Shown: positions 18,101 to 26,605 of the stretch, one piece after another
Layout: each line of letters opens with the position of its first letter
Numbering within the stretch: the first letter of the stretch is position 1
Origin: Verrucomicrobiales bacterium
Lineage (GTDB): Bacteria; Verrucomicrobiota; Verrucomicrobiia; Verrucomicrobiales; DEV007
Length of the DNA stretch: 48,970 bases
Assembly (NCBI GenBank): GCA_021648365.1
Contig: JAKISY010000025.1
Span: forward strand, 1-48,970
Direction: 5' to 3'
Made by a program: the position numbers and the translations under genes
The notes under the pieces: model-generated
Told to the model about the DNA's origin: nothing
What the model saw: only the letters and a program-made list of their open reading frames with translations
The model's database searches: none

Positions 18101-18315
18101 AAGACCTTGAGTTTACGGTCGCTGAAAAACTCAACGTCTTCGTTGTAGCGATTGAGATAAGCCTTCCACTCGGCTGTTTTGTCTTTGAGCACCGATGCGT
18201 CTTGGGACTGGAGCCCCTCCTCGATACGGTTAATCTCTCCGACGGTTGGCCAAATGAGTTTCAGCACGCGCTGATTTTTTGAGCCGACTATTTTGCGTAT
18301 GAGCCACTGGAACAT
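15103..18315 (-). CDS. secA: Preprotein translocase ATPase SecA
   Basis: Motor of Sec export. Walker A is MATGEGKTLVATLPVYLNA, the DEAD-like box is ALIDEVDSVLIDEARTPL, and AGRGTDIKLG and the IDRQLRGRCARQGDPG helicase motif follow. The protein ends in a zinc-binding SEC-C tail (CPCGSGKKFKNCC). At 1070 residues it is longer than E. coli SecA (901); extra sequence lies after the DEVD box, in the region of the preprotein cross-linking domain. The ATG at 18315 (MFQWLIRKIVGSKNQR) is chosen: the frame is open 16 codons further to a TTG, but that extension is unlike SecA N-termini. First gene of the secA-proC-uap cluster. Confidence 0.98.
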   Translation of the reverse strand: MFQWLIRKIVGSKNQRVLKLIWPTVGEINRIEEGLQSQDASVLKDKTAEWKAYLNRYNEDVEFFSDRKLKVLEKEQQIAILTGWVSRYQTLENEFASLKDLLPREGQISTLGEDELIAAILKAQENFTTLRASFPEARAEYLEKILPEAYAVVKNTARRLCGTTWDVCDHPVTWEMVHFDVQLIGGIALHRGTIAEMATGEGKTLVATLPVYLNALTGLGVHVITVNDYLARRDSEWMGHLFEYLGLSVGCIQNDQHGDSRREQYQNDITYGTSSEFGFDYLRDNGMATNKDGLVQRSHYYALIDEVDSVLIDEARTPLIISGPVTSQQGHQYDRFKPLVEQLTRRQTTLCNQLVSDAKTKIEASNQQEAGVDLFAVKLGQPRNRALIRLMEDPDIRRLIDKTELSFYQDAQKTALFQLKEELYFILDQKNHEADLTEKGRSFLNPDDPDAFVLPDLASAFADIDGNTTLSDEARESTKQELQEQMNTQAQRMHNISQLLRAYCIYERDVSYVVEDNQVMIVDENTGRKMPGRRWSDGLHQAVEAKEGVHIEDETQTYATITIQNYFRLYEKLSGMTGTAETEAAEFKDIYALDVLVIPTNRPILRADENDQIYKTRREKFSAVIKAVGEANATGQPILLGTASVESSETISRMLKRAKIPHSVLNAKYHMQEAEIVRRAGLKGAVTVATNMAGRGTDIKLGEGVKELGGLKVIGTERHQSRRIDRQLRGRCARQGDPGASMFFVSFEDELMVNFGASERMTKMMDRFGLEEGQELEHPLLNRSVENAQKKVEQRNYVSRKRVLEYDDVMNQQREVVYGYRNEVLETENPHGLVSEIIEKSVPSRLATYVEGESGELDYKAILHWVNNTFPLGLTPEQAEFDTRDEEGNIRFITDKVHQAYELKINHEDPDVLEELERYIILSAIDRLWQDHLYVMDGVREGIGMRQHAQKDPLVEYKTEAYAVFVELMDNIDHEVLGSLFRTTTRPEEYQAFLENLPQQLSHDTDPLADLDGGNASRPSQASAIEQPQEDPNQVKITLPIKRELPKVGRNEDCPCGSGKKFKNCCGRKA

Positions 18316-18463
18316 CGTGAACGGAATTGAGTATTTATGAAATAGGAAATAGGTGAAAAACAAAAATGCCTACCAGCACAGCTATCAATGGGATAGGCTG
18401 CGCTTATCAGGCAAGCGAACTTTGCGCCAAGTCCGCGAATTATCAAGGTCTTACTTGGCCTAT

Positions 18464-19246
18464 TCAACTAGCGACCTGTGGAGCGTGACGAGCTAGGAAC
18501 TCCTTTGCCAAGGCGGTGTAGGCTATCGCTCCAGCGCTGGCGGGTTTGTAGTCGATGATGGTGCGCCCATGGCTAGGGGATTCGCCGAGCGCGATGCTGC
18601 GAGGAATGATCGTCTTATAGACGGTCTCTTTAAAGACGCGTTGCACTTCGTCGATGACTTGCTGGGTCAGATTGGTGCGTGAATCTGCCATGGTCATGAC
18701 GATGCCTTCGATTTCTACATCAGGGTTGGCGCCGGAGGTGGCGACCATTTCCAAAACTTTGACGATTTCTGACAAACCAACGAGTCCAAAGTACTCACAT
18801 TGCAGCGGAATCAGCAATTCGTCTGCAGCTGCTAAAGCGGAAGTCATCAGGATGCCTAGTGAGGGAGGGCAATCGATCAGCATGTAGTCGGTATCGACCG
18901 TTTCGCGGTAAGCGTGCAGAATGCCGCGTAAACGGGTCAGGTGATCTTCTGCCCGAGCCAGTTCGATCTCGCAACCCGCCAACTGTAGATCGCAGGGAAT
19001 GATGGACAAATTATCGTATTTGGTCGCTCTCACCAGAGTGGCGACATCAGCGCCTTCGATGAGGCTATCGTAGATGCTGGGATTCTCTCCTGGCACTAGG
19101 TCGAGCGCGCTCGTCGTATTCGCCTGTGGGTCGAGATCGAGCACCGTCACTCGGGCGCCTTGAGCTGCGAGGCAGGCACCGAGATTGACCGAGGTGGTGG
19201 TTTTGCCTACTCCACCTTTTTGATTCGCAATGGCTATGATTCTCAT
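18464..19246 (-). CDS. ParA/Soj-type chromosome partitioning ATPase
   Basis: A 260-residue deviant-Walker ATPase: IIAIANQKGGVGKTTTSVNL (3-22), DPQANTTSALD, DYMLIDCPPSLG (Walker B) and EYFGLVGLSEI. ParA proteins bind DNA as ATP dimers and segregate ParB-parS complexes. No parB or parS-like site is adjacent, which is unusual because soj and spo0J normally sit together; the partner may be elsewhere. The ATG at 19246 is used. The gene stands alone between secA and hisI. Confidence 0.93.
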   Translation of the reverse strand: MRIIAIANQKGGVGKTTTSVNLGACLAAQGARVTVLDLDPQANTTSALDLVPGENPSIYDSLIEGADVATLVRATKYDNLSIIPCDLQLAGCEIELARAEDHLTRLRGILHAYRETVDTDYMLIDCPPSLGILMTSALAAADELLIPLQCEYFGLVGLSEIVKVLEMVATSGANPDVEIEGIVMTMADSRTNLTQQVIDEVQRVFKETVYKTIIPRSIALGESPSHGRTIIDYKPASAGAIAYTALAKEFLARHAPQVAS

Positions 19247-19351
19247 TAAAAAGGAAGTCTGATATGACCCGTAAAGCGGGAGTCGATTGGGGATGGCTAC
19301 TTTGCACGCAGAAGCACTAGCTGACCAGTCATTTATACCACAGTGGTCGGT

Positions 19352-19822
19352 TTATTTGTAAACCTCTTTCGGATCGTAGGATTTTTCTGAATAGCGCTCG
19401 TTCAAAGTGATGACCTGATCTTGCGAGGTGATGGCGTCTTTGAACGGCACGCTGCGATAAAAACAAGTCTGGTGCCCTACGTGACAACAGCCGGGACCTT
19501 TTTGATTGACCTTCAATATCAGCGCATCCTGGTCGCAATCGATCAAAATCTCCACTACTTCTTGCACATGCCCACTGGTGGCGCCCTTGTGCCACAGCAC
19601 TTGACGGCTACGGCTCCAATAGACGGCTTCGCCACGGCGCAGGGTGTCACTGAGAGCATCGGCGTTCATGTAGGCGACCATCAGCACTTCGCCGCTTTGC
19701 GCGTCTTGAGCGATAGCGGGGATCAGTCCGCTTTCATCAAATTTTGGCGCGAAGTCCAATTCATTTTCGATAGCTTTGTGGTCGGAGCGATCTCCAAACC
19801 AAGCGTTATTAGCAGTTTCCAT
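19352..19822 (-). CDS. hisI: Phosphoribosyl-AMP cyclohydrolase
   Basis: Third step of histidine synthesis, opening the adenine ring of PR-AMP. Signature segments are LIPAIAQDAQSGEVLMVAYM, AVYWSRSRQVLWHKGATSGH, DCDQDALILKV and the metal-binding GPGCCHVGHQTCFYR. It lacks the HisE domain fused to it in many bacteria. Start chosen at ATG 19822 (METANNAWFGDRS, 156 aa); the frame stays open to an ATG at 19879, but that would leave only 2 bp to the divergent tmk start. No other his genes are near. Confidence 0.93.
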   Translation of the reverse strand: METANNAWFGDRSDHKAIENELDFAPKFDESGLIPAIAQDAQSGEVLMVAYMNADALSDTLRRGEAVYWSRSRQVLWHKGATSGHVQEVVEILIDCDQDALILKVNQKGPGCCHVGHQTCFYRSVPFKDAITSQDQVITLNERYSEKSYDPKEVYK

Positions 19823-19881
19823 ATCAGTAAATCGTGAGAGTGTAGAATTTAGTTCGACAACTTTAGTTCGACGAGGCATAG

Positions 19882-20544
19882 ATGCAAGCTACGATGCAGA
19901 AAGGACGATTTATCAGTTTTGAAGGTTCCGAAGGATGCGGGAAATCCACCCAAATTCGGATCTTGCTTGATCTTTTGGAAAAAAAGGGCATAGCCGTGCT
20001 GTTGACCCGAGAACCAGGCGGCACGGTTGTAGGCGAACGTATTCGCGACTTGTTGCAATACACGCCCGAGGCAAAAGGCATGACGGCTGAAGCTGAGTTA
20101 TTACTCTTTGCTGCCAGTCGTGCGCAATTGGTGCGCGAGGTCATCGCGCCTGCTCTGCAACAGGGACAATGGGTGATCGCTGATCGTTTTTTGGATTCGA
20201 CTACGGTTTATCAAGGCTTGGGCAGGGGATTGGATCAACAAGCTGTAGCCCATATCAATGACTTTGCCGTGGGGGAGGTCAAACCTGATCTAACTCTACT
20301 GCTCGACATGGATGCGCAGCAGGGGCACGCTCGTGCTAAAGCCGTGAGCGAAGCTGAGGGCAAATTTGATCGTATGGAGGATCAGGAGCTTGATTTTTTT
20401 GAAAGAGTTCGGCAGGGCTATTTGAACTTGGCGGATATCGAAAACGAGCGCATCAGTATCGTCGATGCATCGAAAAGTATTGAAGAAGTGAGTGCCAGTA
20501 TTGAGGGTATTATAAAAAAAAGGTATCATGAGTTTTCCGCCTGA
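19882..20544 (+). CDS. tmk: Thymidylate kinase
   Basis: Phosphorylates dTMP to dTDP. P-loop FEGSEGCGKSTQIRILLDLL (residues 13-32), substrate-binding TREPGGT, and DRFLDSTTVYQG are present; the 220-residue length is normal. Start ATG 19882 or ATG 19894 (MQKGRFISFEG) are both possible. The last 17 bp overlap the start of the DNA polymerase III delta'-like gene, so the two are translationally coupled. Confidence 0.96.
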   Translation: MQATMQKGRFISFEGSEGCGKSTQIRILLDLLEKKGIAVLLTREPGGTVVGERIRDLLQYTPEAKGMTAEAELLLFAASRAQLVREVIAPALQQGQWVIADRFLDSTTVYQGLGRGLDQQAVAHINDFAVGEVKPDLTLLLDMDAQQGHARAKAVSEAEGKFDRMEDQELDFFERVRQGYLNLADIENERISIVDASKSIEEVSASIEGIIKKRYHEFSA

Positions 20545-21514
20545 AGAAGCCTACACATTGCTACGCAATTCTTATCAAAATGATCGACTGGCACACGCCT
20601 ATCTGATCACGGGTGTCGAGGGCAGTGGCAAACAAGAACTCTGCCGTCGCTTGATATGCCTGGTCAATGGCATCAACGAGTTGGATCCCGACAAACAGAG
20701 TTTGCAATCATTGAAAAGCGGTAACGTCAATGTGATCGGACCGGAGTCTCGCTCGCGACGAATCACCGTGGATGGCATCCGTCAGGCTGAGAAAGCGCTG
20801 CGCATGGCGAGTGCGGCAGGTTTGAAAAAAGTCGTGGTGATCCAAGAAGCCGACCGGATGATGCCAGCTGCGAGCAACGCTTTTTTGAAAACCTTGGAAG
20901 AGCCTCCCGACAACTCTTTGCTGTTTTTGCTAACCGCTCAACCCGAGCAACTGCTAACGACGATTCTTTCACGCTGCATTCGTATCAGTTTGAAAGGGGA
21001 AGGCAAGGCATGGGTGATCAGTGACGAAGCTCGCCATTTTTTGGATCAGCTAGCTCGATTTTATCAAGAGCGCAGGGCAGGGGTGTCCGCAGCTTTGAGT
21101 TTGATGAAGGTTTTTTCGGGAGTGCTATCGCAAGAGAAGGCTCGCATCGGCAAATTGAATGATGAGTCGCTCAAAGGTGAGGTCAAAATGTATAAACAGA
21201 CCACCGAGGGTGATTGGTTGAAACGGCGCGAAGAGTATTACAAAGCGCTGACAGAATCTGAGTATTTGCAGTTTCGCAGTAAGTTGATCGAATATCTACT
21301 GGCATGGTTTGGCGATGCTATGCGCCTACAGAATCAATACCAGCGTCTAGATTTACCCGATTACGCCGAGTCCACCAAGGCTTTAGCTACCAGCTTGGAC
21401 AGCATCCAGTTGAGCAAAAAAATGGACGCCATTGAGAGTCTGAGAAATCACCTGACCACCAATGTGCAAGAAGCCTTAGCGCTAGAATCTGCCTTCATCC
21501 AGGCTTTTGCTTGA
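20528..21514 (+). CDS. holB: DNA polymerase III subunit delta' (HolB-like)
   Basis: A clamp-loader AAA+ protein of 328 residues. The N-terminal AAA+ segment contains NDRLAHAYLITGVEGSGKQE (18-37), where the P-loop keeps GK but has Q-E after it. AASNAFLKTLEEPPDNSLLF follows, then LLTTILSRCIRI (sensor/arginine-finger region). No zinc-module cysteine set is visible. The tmk-holB order is widely conserved and supports the call. The C-terminal part is poorly conserved, as usual for delta'. Confidence 0.9.
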   Translation: MSFPPEEAYTLLRNSYQNDRLAHAYLITGVEGSGKQELCRRLICLVNGINELDPDKQSLQSLKSGNVNVIGPESRSRRITVDGIRQAEKALRMASAAGLKKVVVIQEADRMMPAASNAFLKTLEEPPDNSLLFLLTAQPEQLLTTILSRCIRISLKGEGKAWVISDEARHFLDQLARFYQERRAGVSAALSLMKVFSGVLSQEKARIGKLNDESLKGEVKMYKQTTEGDWLKRREEYYKALTESEYLQFRSKLIEYLLAWFGDAMRLQNQYQRLDLPDYAESTKALATSLDSIQLSKKMDAIESLRNHLTTNVQEALALESAFIQAFA

Positions 21515-21541
21515 GCCTTCATGAAATGGGGCAAAGCTGCG

Positions 21542-22870
21542 TTAGAAACTCTGGCCGAGAAAGAACCACACACTACTGGACTCTTCGGACATTGCCCAAT
21601 CGAGGCGGATGACGCTCTTTTTCATCATGAATCGAAGCCCGATACCCGCATCCCACTTCATGTCTTTGTGCAAGGTGCCGAGATCATACTCGTTTGATAC
21701 ACGCCCGAGTTCGGCAAAAGGGACGATTTGCCACCAGTCGATGTCGAGCCATCGGTCGATCCAGGCCACATCACCTAGCGGATTCCACTCAGGGATCACT
21801 CGGTATTCCATGGCATAGTAGATAGCAGATCTGTCGTTGAAGCGTTCGAAGGGGTAAGCTCGCATACGATTGAATCCTCCGAGTTTTGGAGAATAGAAAT
21901 CGGGTGCGCGATTGGAGATGTTACCATTATTGTTATTCCAACTAGGTGTATCAGAAGTCCAGAAATCAAAAGCCAATACTTGTTGGCGTGCCCAGTTATT
22001 ACTACCGAGCGAGATGAATTTGCTCGCTTCAAACTCCCAAGTTGTCCAAGAATCATCACTGTTAAATGCACCAAAATCTTGCCTTACATTAACTTGAATT
22101 CGCTCTCCTTTAGAAGGGCTAGCTTCAAAATCTTTGTTATTCCATAGCAGTCCCAGCTGGATGCCATTGGACGAAGAGCGCAGCTGGTTGTTGACGTCAG
22201 CATCATACTCTTGACTGCGATAGAATGGAGAAAAAGTAATATAAGTTCTACCACTGGTGAGAGGGTTGAAGGCTGTGCCACCTGTGATGTCGGCTTCGTT
22301 GCTTAGTAAACCATTGTTTAGGTGATAGACGTGCAAAGGGTCTCCTTTGCCATGACCAATGGGCAGCAACCATTTTGAGCGCATTTCAAAATAAATATCC
22401 CAACCTTGATCCTCTACGTAGTCCGTTTCTTCTGAGCCGTTGCTGCCTGAGCGATTATCTCCAAATTCAGTGGCGTAATCTTGGTAAGAACGCATTTCGG
22501 CAAAATTTGATACCGTGAGAATGGGGTCTAAAAACCAACGCTCTGTAAATGGCATTTGGTAGTTGATGCCACCGAAATAGAGCCCGTAAGAATCGCCGCT
22601 AGCTACCAAAACGGCACCTCCGAATGTAGCTTGATCTTGCAGGAAACCTCGCCGAACTCCAGCTAAACCGCCCGCAAAGCCAAGTTGATCCGAAGAAGAT
22701 ACAAAGGGTAAAATGAAAGCAGATGCCTTTCTTTGGCTTTGCCCTTCGTCCATATAGATGTTCTGAGCCTGCAGTTTGTGTGGCAACAAGAAGCTGACTG
22801 CGAGTAAAGCAACAGTAATGAACCAATAGAATTCGTGTTTGGTGCGCAAATGGAAAATGGTAGGTCTCAT
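21542..22870 (-). CDS. Omp85/BamA-type outer-membrane beta-barrel protein, no POTRA domain
   Basis: A 442-residue protein with a Sec signal peptide (hydrophobic residues about 14-30, cleavage near LQAQ). It carries the surface-antigen (Omp85 superfamily) barrel: repeated aromatic-alternating strands, and LGGFNRMRAYPFERF (about residues 335-350), which fits the conserved motif before the last strands. It ends in the terminal-phenylalanine beta-signal VWFFLGQSF. There are only about 30 residues between signal and barrel, so no POTRA domains. It is not the main BamA; function (lipid or protein secretion, patatin-like partner) is unknown. Confidence 0.85.
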   Translation of the reverse strand: MRPTIFHLRTKHEFYWFITVALLAVSFLLPHKLQAQNIYMDEGQSQRKASAFILPFVSSSDQLGFAGGLAGVRRGFLQDQATFGGAVLVASGDSYGLYFGGINYQMPFTERWFLDPILTVSNFAEMRSYQDYATEFGDNRSGSNGSEETDYVEDQGWDIYFEMRSKWLLPIGHGKGDPLHVYHLNNGLLSNEADITGGTAFNPLTSGRTYITFSPFYRSQEYDADVNNQLRSSSNGIQLGLLWNNKDFEASPSKGERIQVNVRQDFGAFNSDDSWTTWEFEASKFISLGSNNWARQQVLAFDFWTSDTPSWNNNNGNISNRAPDFYSPKLGGFNRMRAYPFERFNDRSAIYYAMEYRVIPEWNPLGDVAWIDRWLDIDWWQIVPFAELGRVSNEYDLGTLHKDMKWDAGIGLRFMMKKSVIRLDWAMSEESSSVWFFLGQSF

Positions 22871-23390
22871 AAGGTGTTACTTTTGATGGGTTGCCTTGAT
22901 GGCTAGGCAAATTAGCGAAGTTTAGCAGACGAATTGAACGTCGAAAGTAAAACAGTTATGAAAATATCATAAATAAATATAAAAGCTATAATTATTTTAA
23001 ATTTACTATGCTGCAGCCACGGCTGATTTTTGCACGGAGAATCAATTCACATAAGCCTATGAGGTCAAACATGGGATTACACGGATTGAAGCAGTTTACC
23101 AAAAACAAAAGGCTAGTGATCGGTTCACCTATTATATCGGAAAAGATTCAGGGCATATCCTATCGCCACTGATGTGGCAACAGGCGCGTGACCGCTTCGC
23201 AAGGTATTTGTGAAATATAGTAAGCTGGAGGTGACACATGGAAAAAATGGGTGTAAGAATCGCCGATAAGTTTTTTGTAAACTGTTGCAACTGGCTAGCA
23301 TAGCCAAAAGAGAGCGGTCTGTCTAACCGTGAAAGCAAGTGAGCTTGTTTAGAATCGTTCACCGCGATATCTGAGTGGCTAAATATCGAA
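22871..23390. other. 520-bp intergenic region with AT-rich stretch and one dispersed repeat copy
   Basis: Between the divergent barrel and glycosyltransferase genes. An AT-rich segment lies at about 22960-23015, and a copy of a repeat also found at 25393-25420 lies at 23228-23255. No credible gene or RNA was recognised. Short minus-strand frames that cross both repeat copies read alike only because the repeat is shared. Confidence 0.6.
23228..23255 (+). repeat. Dispersed direct repeat, copy 1
   Basis: A 28-bp core GAGGTGACAC..GGAAAA.ATGGGTGTA that matches 25393-25420 at 25 of 28 positions in the same orientation. Weaker similarity extends about 35 bp upstream in both copies (TTCGCAA, GAAAT blocks at matching offsets). 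The two copies bracket the glycosyltransferase gene. Confidence 0.75.
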
Positions 23391-25331
23391 ATGAAACTCA
23401 TAGTTAAGTTACTTTCTGGATGGGATACTGCTTCAAAGTTATGGGGCATAACCTTGCTGGTGATGTTGATCGCACAAATCACGCTGATGATCTCCATTGG
23501 AGAAAAGGGGCGAGACGCTATAGAAACGCGGCTTTCGCGAACCCATGAGAAACTTGCTAAAGATGGCACCGTTTTTGATGATGAGGCTCAACGCTCGCGT
23601 AAAATCGTTAGATCTATCAAGCAGGCTGAGTTTGTTTCTACAGGGCTGTGGTATGGAGCTGCCGTCGGTGGGGGCATTGTTCTGCTTCTGCTTTTTTCAA
23701 TCAAGTGGTGGAGTCTGAAGATTGAGCCGATAGCACCAAGTATCTCTTTCCCTCCGCGACGAACTCTATACTGGATCTTAGGCATAGCTGTTATCGGCTT
23801 GACTGTGCGGCTACCACGTATGGATTTGAGCCTTTATAATGATGAGTCTTTCAATTTCACCCGCTTCATTCATGGGCAATTCAAAGACGATAAAATAACT
23901 GGAGAGCCTAGCTATAAAGCCAACTCTTGGAAAAAAACCATTTGGGGGAACATTCAAGGTAATAATGGAGTTTTTTATTCTATCTTGGCGCGAGTTTGCC
24001 ATGATTCTTGGCAAAAGCTGGTAGGTGCTGCGGACGGTGAGGTAGGGGAAAGTGCTTTGAGGTTGCCTTCGTTGCTCGCCGGAACTGCCAGTATCGTAGT
24101 GATAGGTCTATTAGCCTACATTTGGGGTGGCGCTAGAATGGCGCTGATTGCTGCGTGGTTGACGACCTTGCACCCTTGGCATTTGCGTTACTCCACCGAG
24201 GCTCGACCTCATGGGCTTGTCATTCTATTTGCTTCAATACTGTTGCTTACGCTTATTTTAGCAGTTCGAGAAGGGCGTTGGAGGTGGTGGATAGGGTTTG
24301 GCCTCACGCAGTTTTTGTGTCTATGGGCGTATATCGCCAGTGTGTATTTCTTAGTGCCCTTGAATTTGGCCGTCTTGGTTTGGATGCTGATGACCAAACG
24401 CGACCGAATTCCTCGCTGGTTGTTTGTCAACGCACTGGGGGCGGTGCTCTACCTACAACTTGCGGCACCTGCCTTGCCGCAAATAGCCTCTGCTCTTTCG
24501 AGCGCGGGGTTTAAGGGCTATACGAGCTTGAGAAATGTGATCGAAATTTTGGCGTATCTGGTGAGCGGGATGCCGCTGGTTGATAGTGTGCCCGAAAATC
24601 CGTGGAGTCCCGCATGGCAGAATATAGGAGTGACAGGGGAGGTGCTTTTTTACCTGATGGCAGCGGTGCTTTTGTTCGGTCTTTTGAGGGTGTTGTTGAG
24701 CAAAAACGCCAAGGCTATCTTCATCTCTGTGGTTGGCGTGAGTTCGGTTGCATTCACGATCGCCATGAGTAATCTCAATGAATCCATCTTGCATCATTGG
24801 TATGTCATCTATGCCTTGCCTGTTTTTATATTGATCATGGCGGCGACGGTTGAGAGTTTGTGGAGCAGTCGTATCCGAATGTTTAGGGTTGCTGGGCCGT
24901 TTTTATTAGTGGGCATGATGGCGAGTTTTGGTTACCCTTTCATTGCATATTCCAGACAATCTAAAGAGCAGCTACGCCCTATCATGATGACTATCCGAGG
25001 CGATGTTTATCCCTTTGATAGCGAATCGGCTCGCCCCTTGGTCGCTGCCTTTTGGTCAGATACGATTTATGACCCGACGCTTACTCACACTCCGAGCATT
25101 GCTGAGGTCGATAAGGCGATTGCGCAGGCTGAACGCGAGAATCGTCCATTTTTCATTGAATTTGGTTATCGTCCGTTTTCGCTGCATGTCAAAAATGGGC
25201 TAGTACCCTACATAGAAGATTCTGGAAAATTTGAGCTGATAGAAACTTTTTACGGGCTCGAAGAAACCCAATTCACGCATTATCTCTATCGGCTAAAAAA
25301 TCAGGATGGGGGGCAGAAGGCGGTTAAATAA
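23391..25331 (+). CDS. GT39/ArnT-PMT-like membrane glycosyltransferase
   Basis: A 646-residue polytopic inner-membrane protein. Helices start at about residues 15-35 and 80-105, then run as a typical GT-C bundle to about residue 530, with a soluble C-terminal domain. The first catalytic loop carries DLSLYNDESFNF (the acidic DE motif of GT-C enzymes). Other family marks are RLPSLLAG and HPWHLRYSTEARPHG. Such enzymes transfer sugars from polyprenyl-phosphate donors to lipid A, protein or glycan outside the membrane. Unusual is the N-terminal roughly 110-residue part, with a helix, a basic/charged periplasmic-like loop and a second helix before the GT-C core. Acceptor unknown. Confidence 0.88.
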   Translation: MKLIVKLLSGWDTASKLWGITLLVMLIAQITLMISIGEKGRDAIETRLSRTHEKLAKDGTVFDDEAQRSRKIVRSIKQAEFVSTGLWYGAAVGGGIVLLLLFSIKWWSLKIEPIAPSISFPPRRTLYWILGIAVIGLTVRLPRMDLSLYNDESFNFTRFIHGQFKDDKITGEPSYKANSWKKTIWGNIQGNNGVFYSILARVCHDSWQKLVGAADGEVGESALRLPSLLAGTASIVVIGLLAYIWGGARMALIAAWLTTLHPWHLRYSTEARPHGLVILFASILLLTLILAVREGRWRWWIGFGLTQFLCLWAYIASVYFLVPLNLAVLVWMLMTKRDRIPRWLFVNALGAVLYLQLAAPALPQIASALSSAGFKGYTSLRNVIEILAYLVSGMPLVDSVPENPWSPAWQNIGVTGEVLFYLMAAVLLFGLLRVLLSKNAKAIFISVVGVSSVAFTIAMSNLNESILHHWYVIYALPVFILIMAATVESLWSSRIRMFRVAGPFLLVGMMASFGYPFIAYSRQSKEQLRPIMMTIRGDVYPFDSESARPLVAAFWSDTIYDPTLTHTPSIAEVDKAIAQAERENRPFFIEFGYRPFSLHVKNGLVPYIEDSGKFELIETFYGLEETQFTHYLYRLKNQDGGQKAVK

Positions 25332-25392
25332 GAGCTGTGAGTGCAATCGCTCGCGGCTGTTTCGCAACACATCGGCGAAATTTCTCGACCTA

Positions 25393-25420
25393 GAGGTGAC
25401 ACGGGGAAAAGATGGGTGTA
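25393..25420 (+). repeat. Dispersed direct repeat, copy 2
   Basis: Same orientation as copy 1 (25/28 identical core), 2165 bp downstream. It ends 13 bp before the VOC-protein ATG, so it may form part of that gene's 5' region. Confidence 0.75.
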
Positions 25421-25433
25421 GGTGCTGAATACT

Positions 25434-25778
25434 ATGAAAATTTTTCATCACATTGGAATGCCCACTGATGACGTCCAACAGGGGGAGACTTATGTAGCCG
25501 AGACCAAGGTATGGGTGACGCGTCCAGAAAATCACCCGATGCGTGTCGAGTATCTGCGATTTGAAGCTGATTCACCGGTGAGTGGACCTTTGCGAGACAT
25601 GCCGCATGTGGGCTTCCGCGTTGACGACATTCACGCTGCCTTAGAGGGGGAGGACGTCATTCTAGAACCGTTCACGCCGATGGAGGGTTTGCAGGTGGCT
25701 TTTTTCATGAAGGACGGCGCGGTGTTCGAATACATGCAATTCCGCGAAGGAGCGACGGAGTTCAGTGACTTAGATTGA
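25434..25778 (+). CDS. VOC-family (glyoxalase-like) protein
   Basis: A small 114-residue vicinal-oxygen-chelate fold protein: FHHIGMPTDD at the N-terminus, PHVGFRVDDIHAALEG in the middle and FFMKDGAVFEYMQF at the end give the paired beta-alpha-beta-beta-beta modules and likely metal ligands (His4 or His5, then His in PHVGF, Glu in FEYMQF). The ATG at 25434 is preferred over an in-frame GTG at 25422. It is followed after 22 bp by a short-chain dehydrogenase, so they probably form an operon. Substrate unknown. Confidence 0.85.
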   Translation: MKIFHHIGMPTDDVQQGETYVAETKVWVTRPENHPMRVEYLRFEADSPVSGPLRDMPHVGFRVDDIHAALEGEDVILEPFTPMEGLQVAFFMKDGAVFEYMQFREGATEFSDLD

Positions 25779-25800
25779 GATTTTACAAATAACTTTGAGG

Positions 25801-26577
25801 ATGAATAGTTTAAAAAATAAAGTAATTATTGTGACGGGCGGCACCTCTGGAATGGGAGCTGCGAGTAGCCGGCTTTTTGCTGAATTAGGAGCATCGGTCG
25901 TAGCGGCTTCGATCCAGCGAGAAGAAGGTGTGGCTTTGGAAGCGGAGATCCAACAGGCCGGAGGCGAGGGGAAATTCATCTACGCGGATGTGTCTGACGA
26001 AGAAAGTGTCAAACGCATGATTTCTCAAACGGTTGAAGCCTATGGTCGTTTGGACGGAGTTTATTGCAATGCTGGCGTTTGGGAAAAGGGCTTGGTCACT
26101 GATTTCAATGACCGTATTTGGAATAAAGTCATGGGAGTGAATGTCAAAGGTGCCCTGTGGCTCGCCAAGCACAGCATCCCTGTTATGGAGAAAAATGAAG
26201 CTGGTGGGGTTTTTCTCACGACCACTTCGGTGGCAGCTCAAATTGCTTTTCCTGCTCATGCTTTGTATTGTGCCTCGAAGGCTGCTTTGGAAGCTTTGGT
26301 GCGTTCTCTTGCTGTCGATCATCCAGGCAAAATCCGTTCGGTGGGTATTTCTCCAGGCACGATTGAGACGCCTATGTTGGCAGCTACCTGTGAGGGCTGG
26401 GATCGTCCAGTGGAAGAGCTTTATGAGGAGGTGGCTAAAAAGATCCCTTCACGCAGATTAGGGCAGCCTGAAGATATCGCTCGCACTGCAGCATTTTTAA
26501 TGAGCGACGCGGCGGCTTACATCAACGGCACGGTGATCGTGCTTGATGGTGGCACCGGTCCGCTACCGCCTTGGTAG
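25801..26577 (+). CDS. Short-chain dehydrogenase/reductase (SDR)
   Basis: A classical SDR of 258 residues. The cofactor motif TGGTSGMG is at residues 12-19, NAGVWEKG follows, catalytic Ser lies in TTTSVAAQ, and YCASKAALE gives the YxxxK pair. SPGTIETPML and a C-terminal INGTVIVLDGG complete the fold. The missing acidic residue that would favour NAD cannot be decided safely. The ATG at 25801 is used rather than the TTG six bases upstream. It is downstream of the VOC gene; substrate unknown. Confidence 0.93.
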   Translation: MNSLKNKVIIVTGGTSGMGAASSRLFAELGASVVAASIQREEGVALEAEIQQAGGEGKFIYADVSDEESVKRMISQTVEAYGRLDGVYCNAGVWEKGLVTDFNDRIWNKVMGVNVKGALWLAKHSIPVMEKNEAGGVFLTTTSVAAQIAFPAHALYCASKAALEALVRSLAVDHPGKIRSVGISPGTIETPMLAATCEGWDRPVEELYEEVAKKIPSRRLGQPEDIARTAAFLMSDAAAYINGTVIVLDGGTGPLPPW

Positions 26578-26605
26578 TGGGCGTTAGAAGTTCGAGGTGG
26601 AGGGT

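Noticed and set aside
19823..19879. Longer HisI start at 19879
   Set aside because: It would leave 2 bp between divergent start codons, and the added residues have no HisI similarity.
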